Shown here one piece after another: positions 28,774-38,700 of a stretch of 44,003 nucleotides of DNA. Each line of letters starts with the position of its first letter. The stretch's first letter is position 1. Made by a program: the position numbers and the translations under genes. The notes beneath the pieces were generated by a model, which saw nothing but the letters and a program-made list of their open reading frames with translations, did not search any database and had not been told where the DNA came from. Origin of the DNA: a virus. Where the stretch lies: positions 1 through 44,003 of IMG/VR virus record IMGVR_UViG_3300006751_000002; one strand, written 5' to 3'.

Positions 28774-31581
28774 ATGGCACGGGGTTACTCACCAATCCCC
28801 CTTTCTCCGATGGTGGGAGGGGTCAACCGATTTGAGGGCGAGTCTGCACCAACTCAAGCAGCCGAAGCGCTCGATGCAGTAAACAGTGAGGGCAAGGTCC
28901 GTCGCCGTGGTGGCATGACGACCTTTGCCACCGGAGCCCCACATCACCTCCCCGCAGGTGCCGTAAATGTTATTGCGTATGCGTCGTCTTATAGTAACCT
29001 GACGAACCGCGCTGGCAGTATTTCCAGCAACTCTGTTTTTTATGTTGGATGTGGTGAGCAGTTTGACGGGATCGACTGGCCTGGAAGCGCTCTGCCCGCC
29101 AATGCCGCCGCAGTACCCGATGACACCTACTACTTGGAAGCCCACTACTGGAATGGGTCGGCGTGGACAGCAATACCGTTCATACACGACACAACACAAT
29201 GCAGGCCTATTAGGACTGACGGTGGCGACGACTTAACTGCAGCACAGAGGCATGTGTCTTTGTCGCTCAGTCAGCACGGGCATATCTCCTGGCACACCGA
29301 AGAGCACCTAGCCAACTGGGCTACGACAGAAGTAAACTCCATCACCAGGTACTACGTCCGTCTCTCATTGATGGCTGCGGGGAGCAGCGTTACTGCAAAG
29401 TCTGGCACAACGATTAATCAGCCGGGTGTGCGTGTTTTCAAGCTAGCACCCGTGAATGGATTGTTCCCCGTGAAACTTAAGGACCGAGCGGTCCTTGTTG
29501 TTGGAACGGATAGGTCTGGTCGTGGAGGAGCAATTCGGAGAGGAGTTGAGTTTGGTGCACAGCTCGGTCTCCATACCAACGAAAGGGCAAAGATTGAAAC
29601 CTCTATGCTGGTTGCTGATGAGGGTGCTGCGACCATCGGACAGTTCACTCACGTTGGGTGGGACGGTTCTGGAACATGGAACACCGGGACAACAGGTGAA
29701 CTAGAGAAGACCAAGAAAACCTTCCTTGATGCAGACACAATAGAGCGTGACTATAAGTGGCTATATGATCCCAGCGAGCCCAAGCAAGGGCAGTTTCTCG
29801 GTGCAATCATCGCGGAAAATCTCCTCAAAACAGACACCCCAACCGCCACACTCGTAAAGCTTGTTGATGCGGACGGGGATGCGGTCGCTGAAGACTATGA
29901 AAATTGCCGTCTTCGGATTACGTCAAGGACCAGTGGCTCTTCAAATCCCCAGGTAGGGGAAGAAAGGGAGATCGTAAGCTACGATAGCACCAACGGGTAT
30001 ACAGTGTATCCGGCATTCTCTGGAGCACCTGCTGCTGAACATCGGTTTGCTGTTTACAGGCCTCATGCCGTCGTTCGGTTCGATACAGATCGGGATGATG
30101 GTTTTAGCTCGGGGGTGTCCGTCACCCATAACTGGGAAGTAGGCTCGCACACTGACCACACGATAACACCAGTCGCAGCCGCTACCAATCCATACGCAGA
30201 ACTTGCAGATCTCACGGCGCAGTTTGTAAATTTCGAGGTCGGTCGTGAGCTTCGTTGGACAACTCCCGGCGGAGAGCGTTGGTGCGGTGCGTACGACTCT
30301 GTAACTGGAAAGCTGATTCTCGCGAATGGGGAGTGTCCGCTCCTAACATTTGATGGACGAAGGCTTCGAGTTCTTGAGGCTGATGACAGCAGTGACTCTG
30401 CTAGAGATCTCGCAGGTGAACTTGCCATCAACTGGTCTATTGCTGAAGCGGGAAGCAACATCGCAGCAAACGCTACCGCAAATGCCATGTTTAGGCCCGC
30501 GCCGCCAATAGGTGCATATGTTGTCGATTACATGGGCCGCATTGTTGTGGCAGACCCCAAGACAAACATCGTTGCCTATAGTATGCCAAACCTGGCAAAT
30601 GATATTTGGCCTTACGGATACGAGGTCAAGATTCGGGATGACGAAAATAGCACGATCACAGGACTTGCAACGCTCTATGATCAGCTTTTAGTTTTTACCT
30701 CAACAGCAATTTTTGCCACCGCACCTGCGGGTCAATTTGGACAATTTGCATTCAACCGTGTCGCGCATGGTGTTGGGTTTGTATCTCATCACTCGGTCCA
30801 AAAGATTGCAGCGGGCGGGTCTTCAGCCATCATTGGCGCAGGCACTGACGGTGTATATATGTTCAATGGAACTGATCCTGTCCCTGTCCTAGATGACTGG
30901 AAGAGGCTGCTTCCTGAGGGCGTAAACCGATCCGGCATGAAGAACGCATGTGCCACAGCGTCTTTCGTTGAGAACAAATATTATCTTGCTGTTCCTAGTG
31001 CAGGCAGCAACAAGAATGATCGGATTTTGGTTTTTGATTGGCTTAGAAAACAGTGGTGGGTGTTTAGTGCCCCCTACGGTGCGGCGTCTCTTGCCACAGA
31101 TCTGGACGAAAACGGCAAGGAGCGGGTGCTCGTAGGTACCTACGATGGTCATGTCGCTGAGTTCACGAACCATGACACTGACGATGGTACAGCGATCACT
31201 GCTACAGCAAAGTCGCCAGCGTTCTCGCCTCTCGGTAGAACGGGACAAGAAGCAAGCTTCATAGCCTTAACGCTGGACATGAAGAACCTAGGCACAAACA
31301 CGGTTACGATCAGCACTTATACTAACCGTCAGACGAGGTCTCGCGAGTCGTCGAGTGGCCTCGCTAAGACCTTGAAGGTGGATGCTGGTCTCGATGTTTG
31401 GGGCACGGGCACGTGGAATAACGCAACATGGGGAGATCATCGGACGAAAACCGTCAGATTAAACATGCCAACAAGCGCACGAGGGTCGCAGATCCAGTAC
31501 GAGATCAGTGGGAGCGGGTCATGGGAGTTGAATTCGGCAGTCCTGTTCGCCCGCCCGATGGGACCAAGAGGCCGAAGATGA
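28774..31581 (+). CDS. Tail hub / tail-tubular-B-like protein, 935 aa
   Basis: The start has the typical P-L-S-P-M-V-G-G-V-N, with A-x-A-L-D-A-V-N-S-E-G-K-V-R-R-R-G-G. This resembles the opening of podovirus tail proteins (T7 gp12, P22 gp10 type), where the sequence reads G-x-N...A....N....g.l..R.G. The long body is beta-rich with G-A-G-T-D-G-V-Y-M-F-N-G and R-I-L-V-F-D-W-L-R-K-Q-W-W-V-F repeats of propeller type. It would close or extend the short tail below the adaptor. The next gene overlaps its stop as ATGA. Confidence 0.68.
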   Translation: MARGYSPIPLSPMVGGVNRFEGESAPTQAAEALDAVNSEGKVRRRGGMTTFATGAPHHLPAGAVNVIAYASSYSNLTNRAGSISSNSVFYVGCGEQFDGIDWPGSALPANAAAVPDDTYYLEAHYWNGSAWTAIPFIHDTTQCRPIRTDGGDDLTAAQRHVSLSLSQHGHISWHTEEHLANWATTEVNSITRYYVRLSLMAAGSSVTAKSGTTINQPGVRVFKLAPVNGLFPVKLKDRAVLVVGTDRSGRGGAIRRGVEFGAQLGLHTNERAKIETSMLVADEGAATIGQFTHVGWDGSGTWNTGTTGELEKTKKTFLDADTIERDYKWLYDPSEPKQGQFLGAIIAENLLKTDTPTATLVKLVDADGDAVAEDYENCRLRITSRTSGSSNPQVGEEREIVSYDSTNGYTVYPAFSGAPAAEHRFAVYRPHAVVRFDTDRDDGFSSGVSVTHNWEVGSHTDHTITPVAAATNPYAELADLTAQFVNFEVGRELRWTTPGGERWCGAYDSVTGKLILANGECPLLTFDGRRLRVLEADDSSDSARDLAGELAINWSIAEAGSNIAANATANAMFRPAPPIGAYVVDYMGRIVVADPKTNIVAYSMPNLANDIWPYGYEVKIRDDENSTITGLATLYDQLLVFTSTAIFATAPAGQFGQFAFNRVAHGVGFVSHHSVQKIAAGGSSAIIGAGTDGVYMFNGTDPVPVLDDWKRLLPEGVNRSGMKNACATASFVENKYYLAVPSAGSNKNDRILVFDWLRKQWWVFSAPYGAASLATDLDENGKERVLVGTYDGHVAEFTNHDTDDGTAITATAKSPAFSPLGRTGQEASFIALTLDMKNLGTNTVTISTYTNRQTRSRESSSGLAKTLKVDAGLDVWGTGTWNNATWGDHRTKTVRLNMPTSARGSQIQYEISGSGSWELNSAVLFARPMGPRGRR

Positions 31582-32249
31582 AGCGCGTTACTGACGGACT
31601 AGATCGCAGACTTCAAAGGATTGAAAAAACGGTTGCCCCGCCTACAGGCTTTAGCGGCAACGCACTTGCAGAGACTGAAACAGTCCTCGCGGGCCGAAAT
31701 GTTACAATGGTTGCAACCCACTCAGACACAGACGCCAGGAAAACCTGGGCAGTACCGCTGCGACTATCTGCACCAATCCGAGCCTACCAGGCATCATTCG
31801 TAGCTAAGAGCAATGATGCTGATGAGGTGGTTCACGTAGCTCTTGCCGTCTATCGGGCAGAGGCACCTATGCTCGATAAAAGCGCTCCCGTAGAGGCGAG
31901 CTTTAATCTTGAACTCTTCCGAACCCTTGGCACTATTGCAGTGAGCGGGACCACGCCCCAACGATACTCAATTACCCTAGAAAGAGAGCTTCTTCTGAAT
32001 CCCCAGGTAGGGTATTATTTTATCGGGTTTCAGACTTCAGGAGTAAAGGCAAAACTGCTTTGCCCTGAATTCGGATTTGCGAGTGGCACAATGCGAGCAA
32101 CATGGAAGACGACAAATGAGGCAAGTACCGGCATAGGTGACTTCCCTCAAACACTTACAACGGACGCGGCCTCGACGTTTACTCCTTGGATCGTATTACG
32201 ATCTTTCGCTGGCGTTAGAATGCTGGGCAACGCGACGGAGGACGGATGA
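31578..32249 (+). CDS. Hypothetical virion-region protein, 223 aa
   Basis: ATG at 31578 overlaps the previous stop (ATGA) with GAGG upstream. A longer frame reaching 31428 lies within the hub gene and is rejected. After a short coiled segment (LDRRLQRIEKTV) the protein is beta-rich with L-S-A-P-I-R-A-Y-Q-A-S-F, V-A-L-A-V-Y-R and G-Y-Y-F-I-G-F-Q-T-S-G. This looks like a beta-sandwich. It could be a tail-associated or adhesion protein; no family recognised. Confidence 0.62.
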   Translation: MKRVTDGLDRRLQRIEKTVAPPTGFSGNALAETETVLAGRNVTMVATHSDTDARKTWAVPLRLSAPIRAYQASFVAKSNDADEVVHVALAVYRAEAPMLDKSAPVEASFNLELFRTLGTIAVSGTTPQRYSITLERELLLNPQVGYYFIGFQTSGVKAKLLCPEFGFASGTMRATWKTTNEASTGIGDFPQTLTTDAASTFTPWIVLRSFAGVRMLGNATEDG

Positions 32250-32842
32250 CTAAAGTAACAAATGACTTCTCAGATAAGGCAGGGCAGGCAATCAGCGGTG
32301 CCGATGTAGACCAGAACTTCTCAGATCTGACCTCGGCGATCGATCAGATCACCACTGCTAACATCTCTGCCACCGCTGGGATTACTTCATCCCAACTGGC
32401 AGACAGATATTCTCTCTCAGCGTTTGGGCCATGGACCATACTTCCATACAGCGCTGACCCAGACTGGACCGCACTTAGTTCGGATGATTACTTCACGCTG
32501 CCCACATCAGCAACAACCGTACTGAAGCACAAGATGCTCGTAAAACCAGGACGACGCGCATATGTGGTTTCAGTAGAATTTCACCTGGTCACAAAACCGT
32601 CCGCAACCCACCCTACAGTCACCATCATTTCGGGTGGAGTGACGCTTGGTGGTGGTGCCAAGAACCTCGACGGTGTTGGGTATACATCCCTACAGAACTC
32701 AAACCCTATAGATAATCCTTTGGTGATTCTTAACAATGCCGATGAGATTGAGATTAAGATAGGCAGTTCTGCCTCATCACCCGCGACTCAAGCTGCAGGC
32801 TTGAGTGTTACACTTTGGATCAAAGAGGAGTTGGTACCGTAA
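32246..32842 (+). CDS. Hypothetical tail-fibre-associated protein, 198 aa
   Basis: The first 50 residues (N-D-F-S-D-K-A-G-Q-A-I-S-G-A-D-V-D-Q-N-F, then A-I-D-Q-I-T-T-A-N-I) resemble the conserved start of many phage fibre or appendage proteins (g..i.a..vN.nf..l...i). The rest is beta-rich with G-G-V-T-L-G-G-G. ATGA-coupled to the upstream gene and TAATG-coupled to the next. A short trimeric appendage or its adaptor is plausible. Confidence 0.6.
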   Translation: MTKVTNDFSDKAGQAISGADVDQNFSDLTSAIDQITTANISATAGITSSQLADRYSLSAFGPWTILPYSADPDWTALSSDDYFTLPTSATTVLKHKMLVKPGRRAYVVSVEFHLVTKPSATHPTVTIISGGVTLGGGAKNLDGVGYTSLQNSNPIDNPLVILNNADEIEIKIGSSASSPATQAAGLSVTLWIKEELVP

Positions 32843-34812
32843 TGCCAGGAAAACCACGAAGAGTTTATACCACTCGCCGACCTATTGATTACCTTACTCG
32901 TGCGAATATGCCCAGCGCAGGTAATAACACTTACAGCCCGCGCAAGCCTCCTGGCTATCAACTCGGTGGTGGTGTCAGACTAACAGAGCCTGCCACCGAT
33001 AGACTGAGGAGCGTCAGGACCGCAACCACACCTTCAGCAGCGGGAAGCCGGGGGTTCTCTTCTCTCCACACCCCTGCACCGGCACAAAGGCCAGCAGTCG
33101 CCAGACATAGCCCTCTAGGTCTCGCCTCACCCGCAAGTACATCGACGATGCCGGGAGCGGGAGGGATTCGCGAACCACGTATAGCACAGCCCCCTTGGAA
33201 GCCCAGAACAACAGGATCGGGGATGTGGGAAAGCACTCGTGGCGACCCAGCAAGAACGATGCGGGGAGCGTCAGAACGAGCACGGCTGGCGGGAGGCGCA
33301 GGATTTGGACCAGGCACCGCATGGACACAAAACCTAGGTCAACGAGTCCCTGGGACAGATGTTGGTCGCCCACCAGATCCTCGATTCGAAGAGCGTGAAG
33401 GCATGAGCGAAGAGGAATGGTTGGCGAGAAACGATCCCAACTCACCTCACTTCGGTCTTCCTGCTCATATACCACTGGGAACGACAGACCCAGGGCAGCA
33501 TCCTGCTGGTGAGCCAGCACCTGTGACAGGAGGGTTTGGTACCACCGCATCAGGTGTAACGGGAGGGTTTGGTACCACCGAGTCAGGCCTGCAGGCACAG
33601 TCAGGTGGTGCTCGTGATACTGAAATTCAGTCCGACGCGGGTGATGAACTCAATGTCTGGGACATGAATGAGCCCGATAGAAACAGAGCTTACATTGCTG
33701 GTGACGCATATCGGGCGGGTGGGCGAAATGCAGCCTATTGGTCAGGTTCGGCGTATGCAGGGCAGGGATTTGCAACAAGGTACTACTCGCCAGATCCCTC
33801 TCAGGGCAGTGGTGACTACCAAAACCAACTTCGGAACTTGTTTCTTGGATCAGGCGTGGGCTCCCAGTATGCAGACGCTTTTGACCTTGAGTGGAGCGAA
33901 CACCTAGACGACTGGATAATGAAACCAAAAGAGAACATTAACGATACTGAGTTTGGTCGATGGATCCAGCGAGTTAATGTGCACCAGTATTATCACTCGG
34001 GTGAAGACACCGCTCTTGGGCACTCGGGTGGAGGGCAAGGATCTGCAGAAGCGGCCTCAAATGCTGAAAGCATTACGCTTGGTATGGCAATGGACTACGA
34101 AGCCCGCAAGCTTCGCTCAAACCTCAACCGCTTATCTCCTGAAGAACTGCAAGTCATGGAGTCAGACGGAACAAGAGGCTTCATGACCGAGATGGTAGGT
34201 CAGGGCTTGATGAGCAACGTGTATGGTGACGACCAGAGTGTCAGTGATCAGTACGGTGAAGCGGGGGAAGCTACCGCGCCCGGTGGTGAAGCCGGGGGAT
34301 TAGAAGGGTCTCGCATCTCCGATGAAGAGAGTGAGGCGAACGCAAGGGCTGCTGCTGAACGACTTCAGGCGAGCGTGGGACGCAGCCTTCGGGGTCTTTA
34401 TGAGAAGATGGGCGCACGAGGGATGTCAACAGGCCAGATGATGGGCTTGGCAGCCGATGCGGGGACGATGGGCTCTGTGGCGGTTAGCGATGCAGCAAAC
34501 CGTTCGAGGATGCAGGATCGAATGCAAAACCTCCAGGTTGATATGGCAAAGTTCTCTGCAAATCAACAGTGGAACCTTGCGTTGCTCCAGGGTGAGTTGA
34601 GAGAAGAAGAACGGTCGGCACTGTTTGCGCAAAACCTTCAGCTTCAAAAGCTACAGGAAGCCGCACAGGCACGCATGATGAAGCTTCAGCAGGAATTGAA
34701 TAAGCCAACAACGGCTGACAGATTCTGGCAATTACTCGGCACTGTGACTGGTGCTGCTGCTTCTGCTGGCGGAAGCGCACTTGGAATGTACGCTTATGAT
34801 CAGTGGGGTTAG
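32842..34812 (+). CDS. Putative virion protein, Gly/Arg-rich, 656 aa
   Basis: ATG overlaps the previous stop (TAATG). The N-terminal third is low-complexity Pro/Arg/Gly. A tandem 11-residue repeat (V-T-G-G-F-G-T-T-x-S-G) lies near residues 228-249. A central region has Tyr-rich segments (DNA 33690-33800), and the C-terminal third is a long Met/Gln/Leu-rich helix or coiled coil (LQVDMAKFSANQQWNLALLQ) with a final hydrophobic helix. Similar mixed proteins in podoviruses sit inside the head or form internal tail parts and are ejected. No enzymatic motif is seen. Confidence 0.62.
   Translation: MPGKPRRVYTTRRPIDYLTRANMPSAGNNTYSPRKPPGYQLGGGVRLTEPATDRLRSVRTATTPSAAGSRGFSSLHTPAPAQRPAVARHSPLGLASPASTSTMPGAGGIREPRIAQPPWKPRTTGSGMWESTRGDPARTMRGASERARLAGGAGFGPGTAWTQNLGQRVPGTDVGRPPDPRFEEREGMSEEEWLARNDPNSPHFGLPAHIPLGTTDPGQHPAGEPAPVTGGFGTTASGVTGGFGTTESGLQAQSGGARDTEIQSDAGDELNVWDMNEPDRNRAYIAGDAYRAGGRNAAYWSGSAYAGQGFATRYYSPDPSQGSGDYQNQLRNLFLGSGVGSQYADAFDLEWSEHLDDWIMKPKENINDTEFGRWIQRVNVHQYYHSGEDTALGHSGGGQGSAEAASNAESITLGMAMDYEARKLRSNLNRLSPEELQVMESDGTRGFMTEMVGQGLMSNVYGDDQSVSDQYGEAGEATAPGGEAGGLEGSRISDEESEANARAAAERLQASVGRSLRGLYEKMGARGMSTGQMMGLAADAGTMGSVAVSDAANRSRMQDRMQNLQVDMAKFSANQQWNLALLQGELREEERSALFAQNLQLQKLQEAAQARMMKLQQELNKPTTADRFWQLLGTVTGAAASAGGSALGMYAYDQWG
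33523..33588 (+). repeat. Two tandem 33-bp repeats
   Basis: 33523-33555 and 33556-33588 each encode V-T-G-G-F-G-T-T-(A/E)-S-G; the core GGAGGGTTTGGTACCACCG is identical. In frame within the 656-aa gene. Confidence 0.85.
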
Positions 34813-34817
34813 TCTAG

Positions 34818-35708
34818 ATGGTAGCTAAAGAAGGGTTTGGGAACTTTGTTGAAGCGTTTACTCGCTCTTTCGAGCCGAGTACTTTTACTCGCTCTTTCGA
34901 GCGGGCGAGAGCTATGGGGCAGCGGAGAAAGGAGCGCACCAAGGAGCGCACAATCCGGCGGCGGGACGAAATGAACCGCGAGTTCCGTGCAGAGAAGCGG
35001 GGCAGAGAAACTACCGAAGCAGCTAATCGGCAGAGCAGGCTCAGAGTTATGTTCAACAAATCATCCGGGCCACTGTCTGAGGCGCATGTAGCAGATAACT
35101 GGGAAAGGATGTCTAAGCTCCCTCAAAACTCTGAGGCGTTTCGTAGTTTCGTAGCCAAGTGGAGAGAGGAGCAGGAGAAAGATCAAAGGGCAATCCAAAA
35201 AAGAAGGAGAGACCTCGCCACTGCATCGGGGAGGACTCAATTTCGACTTGCAAACCAGGCTCAAAAACAGAAAGACTCCGAACAAAAACGTAGAGATACC
35301 GATCTCAGACAACGAGCGTCTTTTGGCAAGGCTTTCGTGGACCTAAGTAACGAGCTAAAAAAGAGGAAGGATCCTTTGAGGCTCAACGCTGCCGCACTCA
35401 ACAAGCTCTCCACGGACTTAATATCCAAACAATATTACGATGCTCGGGTAAACGCTAAACCTCAACCGAAGAAGCCTTCCGTTGGTGATGTTGCCTATGA
35501 GGCGGGCCTTGGGCTTAGAGAGCTTGCCCCCTATGTGTTTGATGTGGCTGCCGTCTATGAACTCAATGGAGATCTGGGCCGGTTTCGCTACCAAAGGGGT
35601 ATTGACCGAAGCTTGGTAGGCTATACTAACGCTCTTATCCTCCGGGCCCAAGGCAAAGGCAATATACTTGAGGGCACCTTTGGTCGTCCCACATGGAGTC
35701 CAGACTAA
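34818..35708 (+). CDS. Hypothetical basic helical virion-region protein, 296 aa
   Basis: The N-terminal 35 residues contain two copies of F-T-R-S-F-E. A very basic, Arg/Lys/Gln-rich helical region (about 30-180) with coiled-coil character follows, then a more hydrophobic end with E-L-A-P-Y-V-F-D-V-A-A-V-Y-E-L. It is likely an internal head or DNA-associated particle protein, judging from charge and its place before the 1,360-aa gene, to which it is TAATG-coupled. No family recognised. Confidence 0.6.
   Translation: MVAKEGFGNFVEAFTRSFEPSTFTRSFERARAMGQRRKERTKERTIRRRDEMNREFRAEKRGRETTEAANRQSRLRVMFNKSSGPLSEAHVADNWERMSKLPQNSEAFRSFVAKWREEQEKDQRAIQKRRRDLATASGRTQFRLANQAQKQKDSEQKRRDTDLRQRASFGKAFVDLSNELKKRKDPLRLNAAALNKLSTDLISKQYYDARVNAKPQPKKPSVGDVAYEAGLGLRELAPYVFDVAAVYELNGDLGRFRYQRGIDRSLVGYTNALILRAQGKGNILEGTFGRPTWSPD
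34857..34902 (+). repeat. 27-bp-period direct repeat (two copies of a 19-bp core)
   Basis: TTTACTCGCTCTTTCGAGC at 34857-34875 and 34884-34902, each ending in the small palindrome GCTCTTTCGAGC. In frame; encodes F-T-R-S-F-E twice. Confidence 0.85.
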
Positions 35709-38700
35709 TGGCTGGAGAAGGCACCCCTCCAGAGCAGACTGAAGAGTACTGGCTTGAACGGTTGGGTGTCCCTGCAGAGCCGATAGCATCCCCTCTGCCT
35801 GAGACATCCTCGGTGTCAAGGGTTGAGATGCCCAGTGCTGGTGTAGAGGAGCAAGAGGACGAGAGGTATTGGCTGCAAAAGATGAGTGTCCCGACACCTC
35901 AACCGGGGACCATCAAGCTACCGAGAGCACAACCAAAGAGACTCACTCCCCGACAGGAGACGTTGAGATCTACTCTTCCCGAGATGGAACGCGCTCTAGG
36001 GAAGGCACCCACAGATGCGCAATTTGAGGAGCAGATTGAGCGAGCACGCGCACTGGGTCCAGCCGGTGAACGACAAGTTGAGCAGCTAGAAAGGGTGAGG
36101 GACCAGACATTCTCGTTGAGAGGGCAATCTCAAGAGCTTGGTGACTATGCTCAAAAGCACGGTTTAAGGAAGGAAGGTAAGGAGTACAGCAAGCTTGCCA
36201 CCGAAGGAAAGCCTGCCGAGCCACACTGGGCTTGGTCTGGTGCTCAAATCGCAGCCAGGGCTCTTGACTATGTTACGCAGCGTCCCGCTCGTGTGTTGAC
36301 CGCACCCTTTCTTGCTCGTCCCGGTGAAGATTCAGATAAGTTTGTTGAGGACTGGCAGGCCTGGTCAGACCGACTGCAAGAAGAAGCCGAGAAGGGCAAC
36401 GGTCCCGCTCAGGCAATCACTGCAATTCCAGATCTCCTTGGCAACATCTTTGGCAAGTATGTGGTCGGTCAGGCGGTTGTCGGCGTAGGCGTAACGATGG
36501 ACTGGATGGCCGGTCAGCCAACAGACTGGAAGTTGGTAGACAAGACCATCGCTGACATCCAGGGAGAGACGAAGGATTTCTTTCTTCTAATGGAGACGGA
36601 CTGGTCTACTTATTTCGGCGGCCTCGGTACCGGAAAGACCGTCATCAAAGGCCTGTCTCCGACACCTCTTGTTGGAGCCCATGCCAATGTAGCACGCGCT
36701 ACGATGCGCGTTGCCCGCAAGAGCTACAACAGTGGCGCGAAAGATCCACGGATGTTCAAGCTTCTCGCTGCAACCCAGAAGCTTGTGCCTTTTATGGATG
36801 ATCCGAAGATAATGAATCGCGCAGTCAAGGTCTTTGAGGAGCACGGCTTGTCTTCAAGAGAGGCAGCGCGGGCTTTTGGTAGACGTGGTGAGTTCTTCGG
36901 TGCTGATCTTCCTTCGTTCTTGCCTAATGAGATCCCAATTTTAGGCGGCCCATCACGCTATGTCACAGGCAAGGCAGCAGAAGGCTTGGATGCAGTCCTT
37001 GCGAAGGTAGGGCATAAGGCGTCTTACGTTACAGATCCCTACGTGGTTCGGAAGGTTGCTCAGGTTGCGTATCGAGCACTCCCTAAGGCTGCCGCAAAGA
37101 TCGGACAAAGTAAGTTGGCTGGTCTCAATACTCCGTTTGCCATGTTCAAAGGATATGAGCCGGTGTTTGATATGTTTGATCCTGATCGTAGATTCTTGAA
37201 GCACATTCAGCGAATAGCCAAAGCCGGATCCGCTATTCGAGAGACCGACATCATTCAGCGTCTCAAGCGCATATCTCACAACGCACCTGAGGACGCATCA
37301 CGGCGGATTGAGATCGTGAAAGAGGCCTTTGATCCTTCCGTTGGGAAGGGGGCCAAGAAGAGATACGAGGCGTTTATGCAGACGCTTACGAAGTCTGAGA
37401 AGCAGTATGTGGACGACCTTAGTAAATTCTTCCATGAGATCTATGAAGAGTCTGTTGAGGCCGGATACCTAAAGAAGAACCAACTCGCCTACAATCGGGT
37501 AACTGGTCGATACTTCCCCCGTCTTTATAGTAATGACTATGGTCTATTGGTTGAACTGCCCGATGTCTTGCGTAGCCCATGGATGAATGAATTCAGGCTC
37601 CCCACAACTGCTGCATCTCGTGTGAGTAAGACTGGCTTACCTATCGGAGAACTCAACGATGAGTTTATCAAAGCCGCCGCAGACCCACACATGGCGATAC
37701 CTACCTATGCTGCCAGAATTGCGAGAGGTGAGGCGGCAGTACACCTCGAAGATCAAATCCTTGCGCACTATGGCAGAGCTGTAACCAAAGAGGGACGCGG
37801 CATCTTTGGAAAGATGAAGGTCATCGAAGGACCCCATGGTCCGGTTGAAGTACCTGCGCACCTGTACAACTTCCTTCGCGGCTCTTTCGATAGTTCCTAC
37901 ACATCCCTTAGTAATTTTCTAAAGAGTAGGCTTGGGGTGCATGGAAGATATACGCGGGCAGTCACTAAGTCCCTCGATGCCCTTGCTGTTGTCCGAAACA
38001 GGTGGAAGAAGCAAATGCTCATCAAGAGGATGGCTTACCATAACCTCAACATTGCGAATGATGTCACCCTCATGGTTCTCGATGGCAACTTCAACGCGGG
38101 CAAGTGGGCACTAGACGCAGAGTCAATGCTCTCACGCGGAAAGATGTTGTCCTCTCGAACACTTGATTCGGTCAGACGGCTAGAGAGAAACGTCGATGAG
38201 ATTATAGGGAACTACTATCCTACTCCCTCTCAGGCTGATACGGCTGCGCGTGTTGCTGCAGTGCAGGCGCATGGGGCAGGACCGGCGGCAAAACTTCCCG
38301 CTGGAATGACGATGAGTACCCAGGAGGCGATGTACCGGCGGGCGCTTAAGGGCTCTCTCGAAGAGAAGATCCTCTACATCGCTAAACGCGAGGGGCTGCC
38401 AGTAGATGTTGATCTTTCGCTGGAACGGCTGGAACTTGTCGGCGGACCAATGGTCGGCAAGCGAAAGCTGAGGCGTGAGCTTCAGAAAACCGCCCGTAAG
38501 GGTCGGAAGGCGCGGGGCGAGAAGCTTGGCGCTAAGGCTCAGGCTGCCCACTATGGTGGTGAAGCTGGTCACGGGCTCATGTATGCGCTAGAGCACGTCG
38601 TTCCTATGCCCGGTGAGACCCTGGCCAAGGCCTGGGAGAGTAGTTCAAAGTTAGGCCATTTTATGTGGCGACTTTCGCTGGGTGATGCTCCCGGCAGGGC

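Noticed and set aside
33014-33598. 194-codon minus-strand frame opposite the 656-aa virion gene
   Set aside because: Antisense of a low-complexity region; Leu-rich shadow with no start signal.
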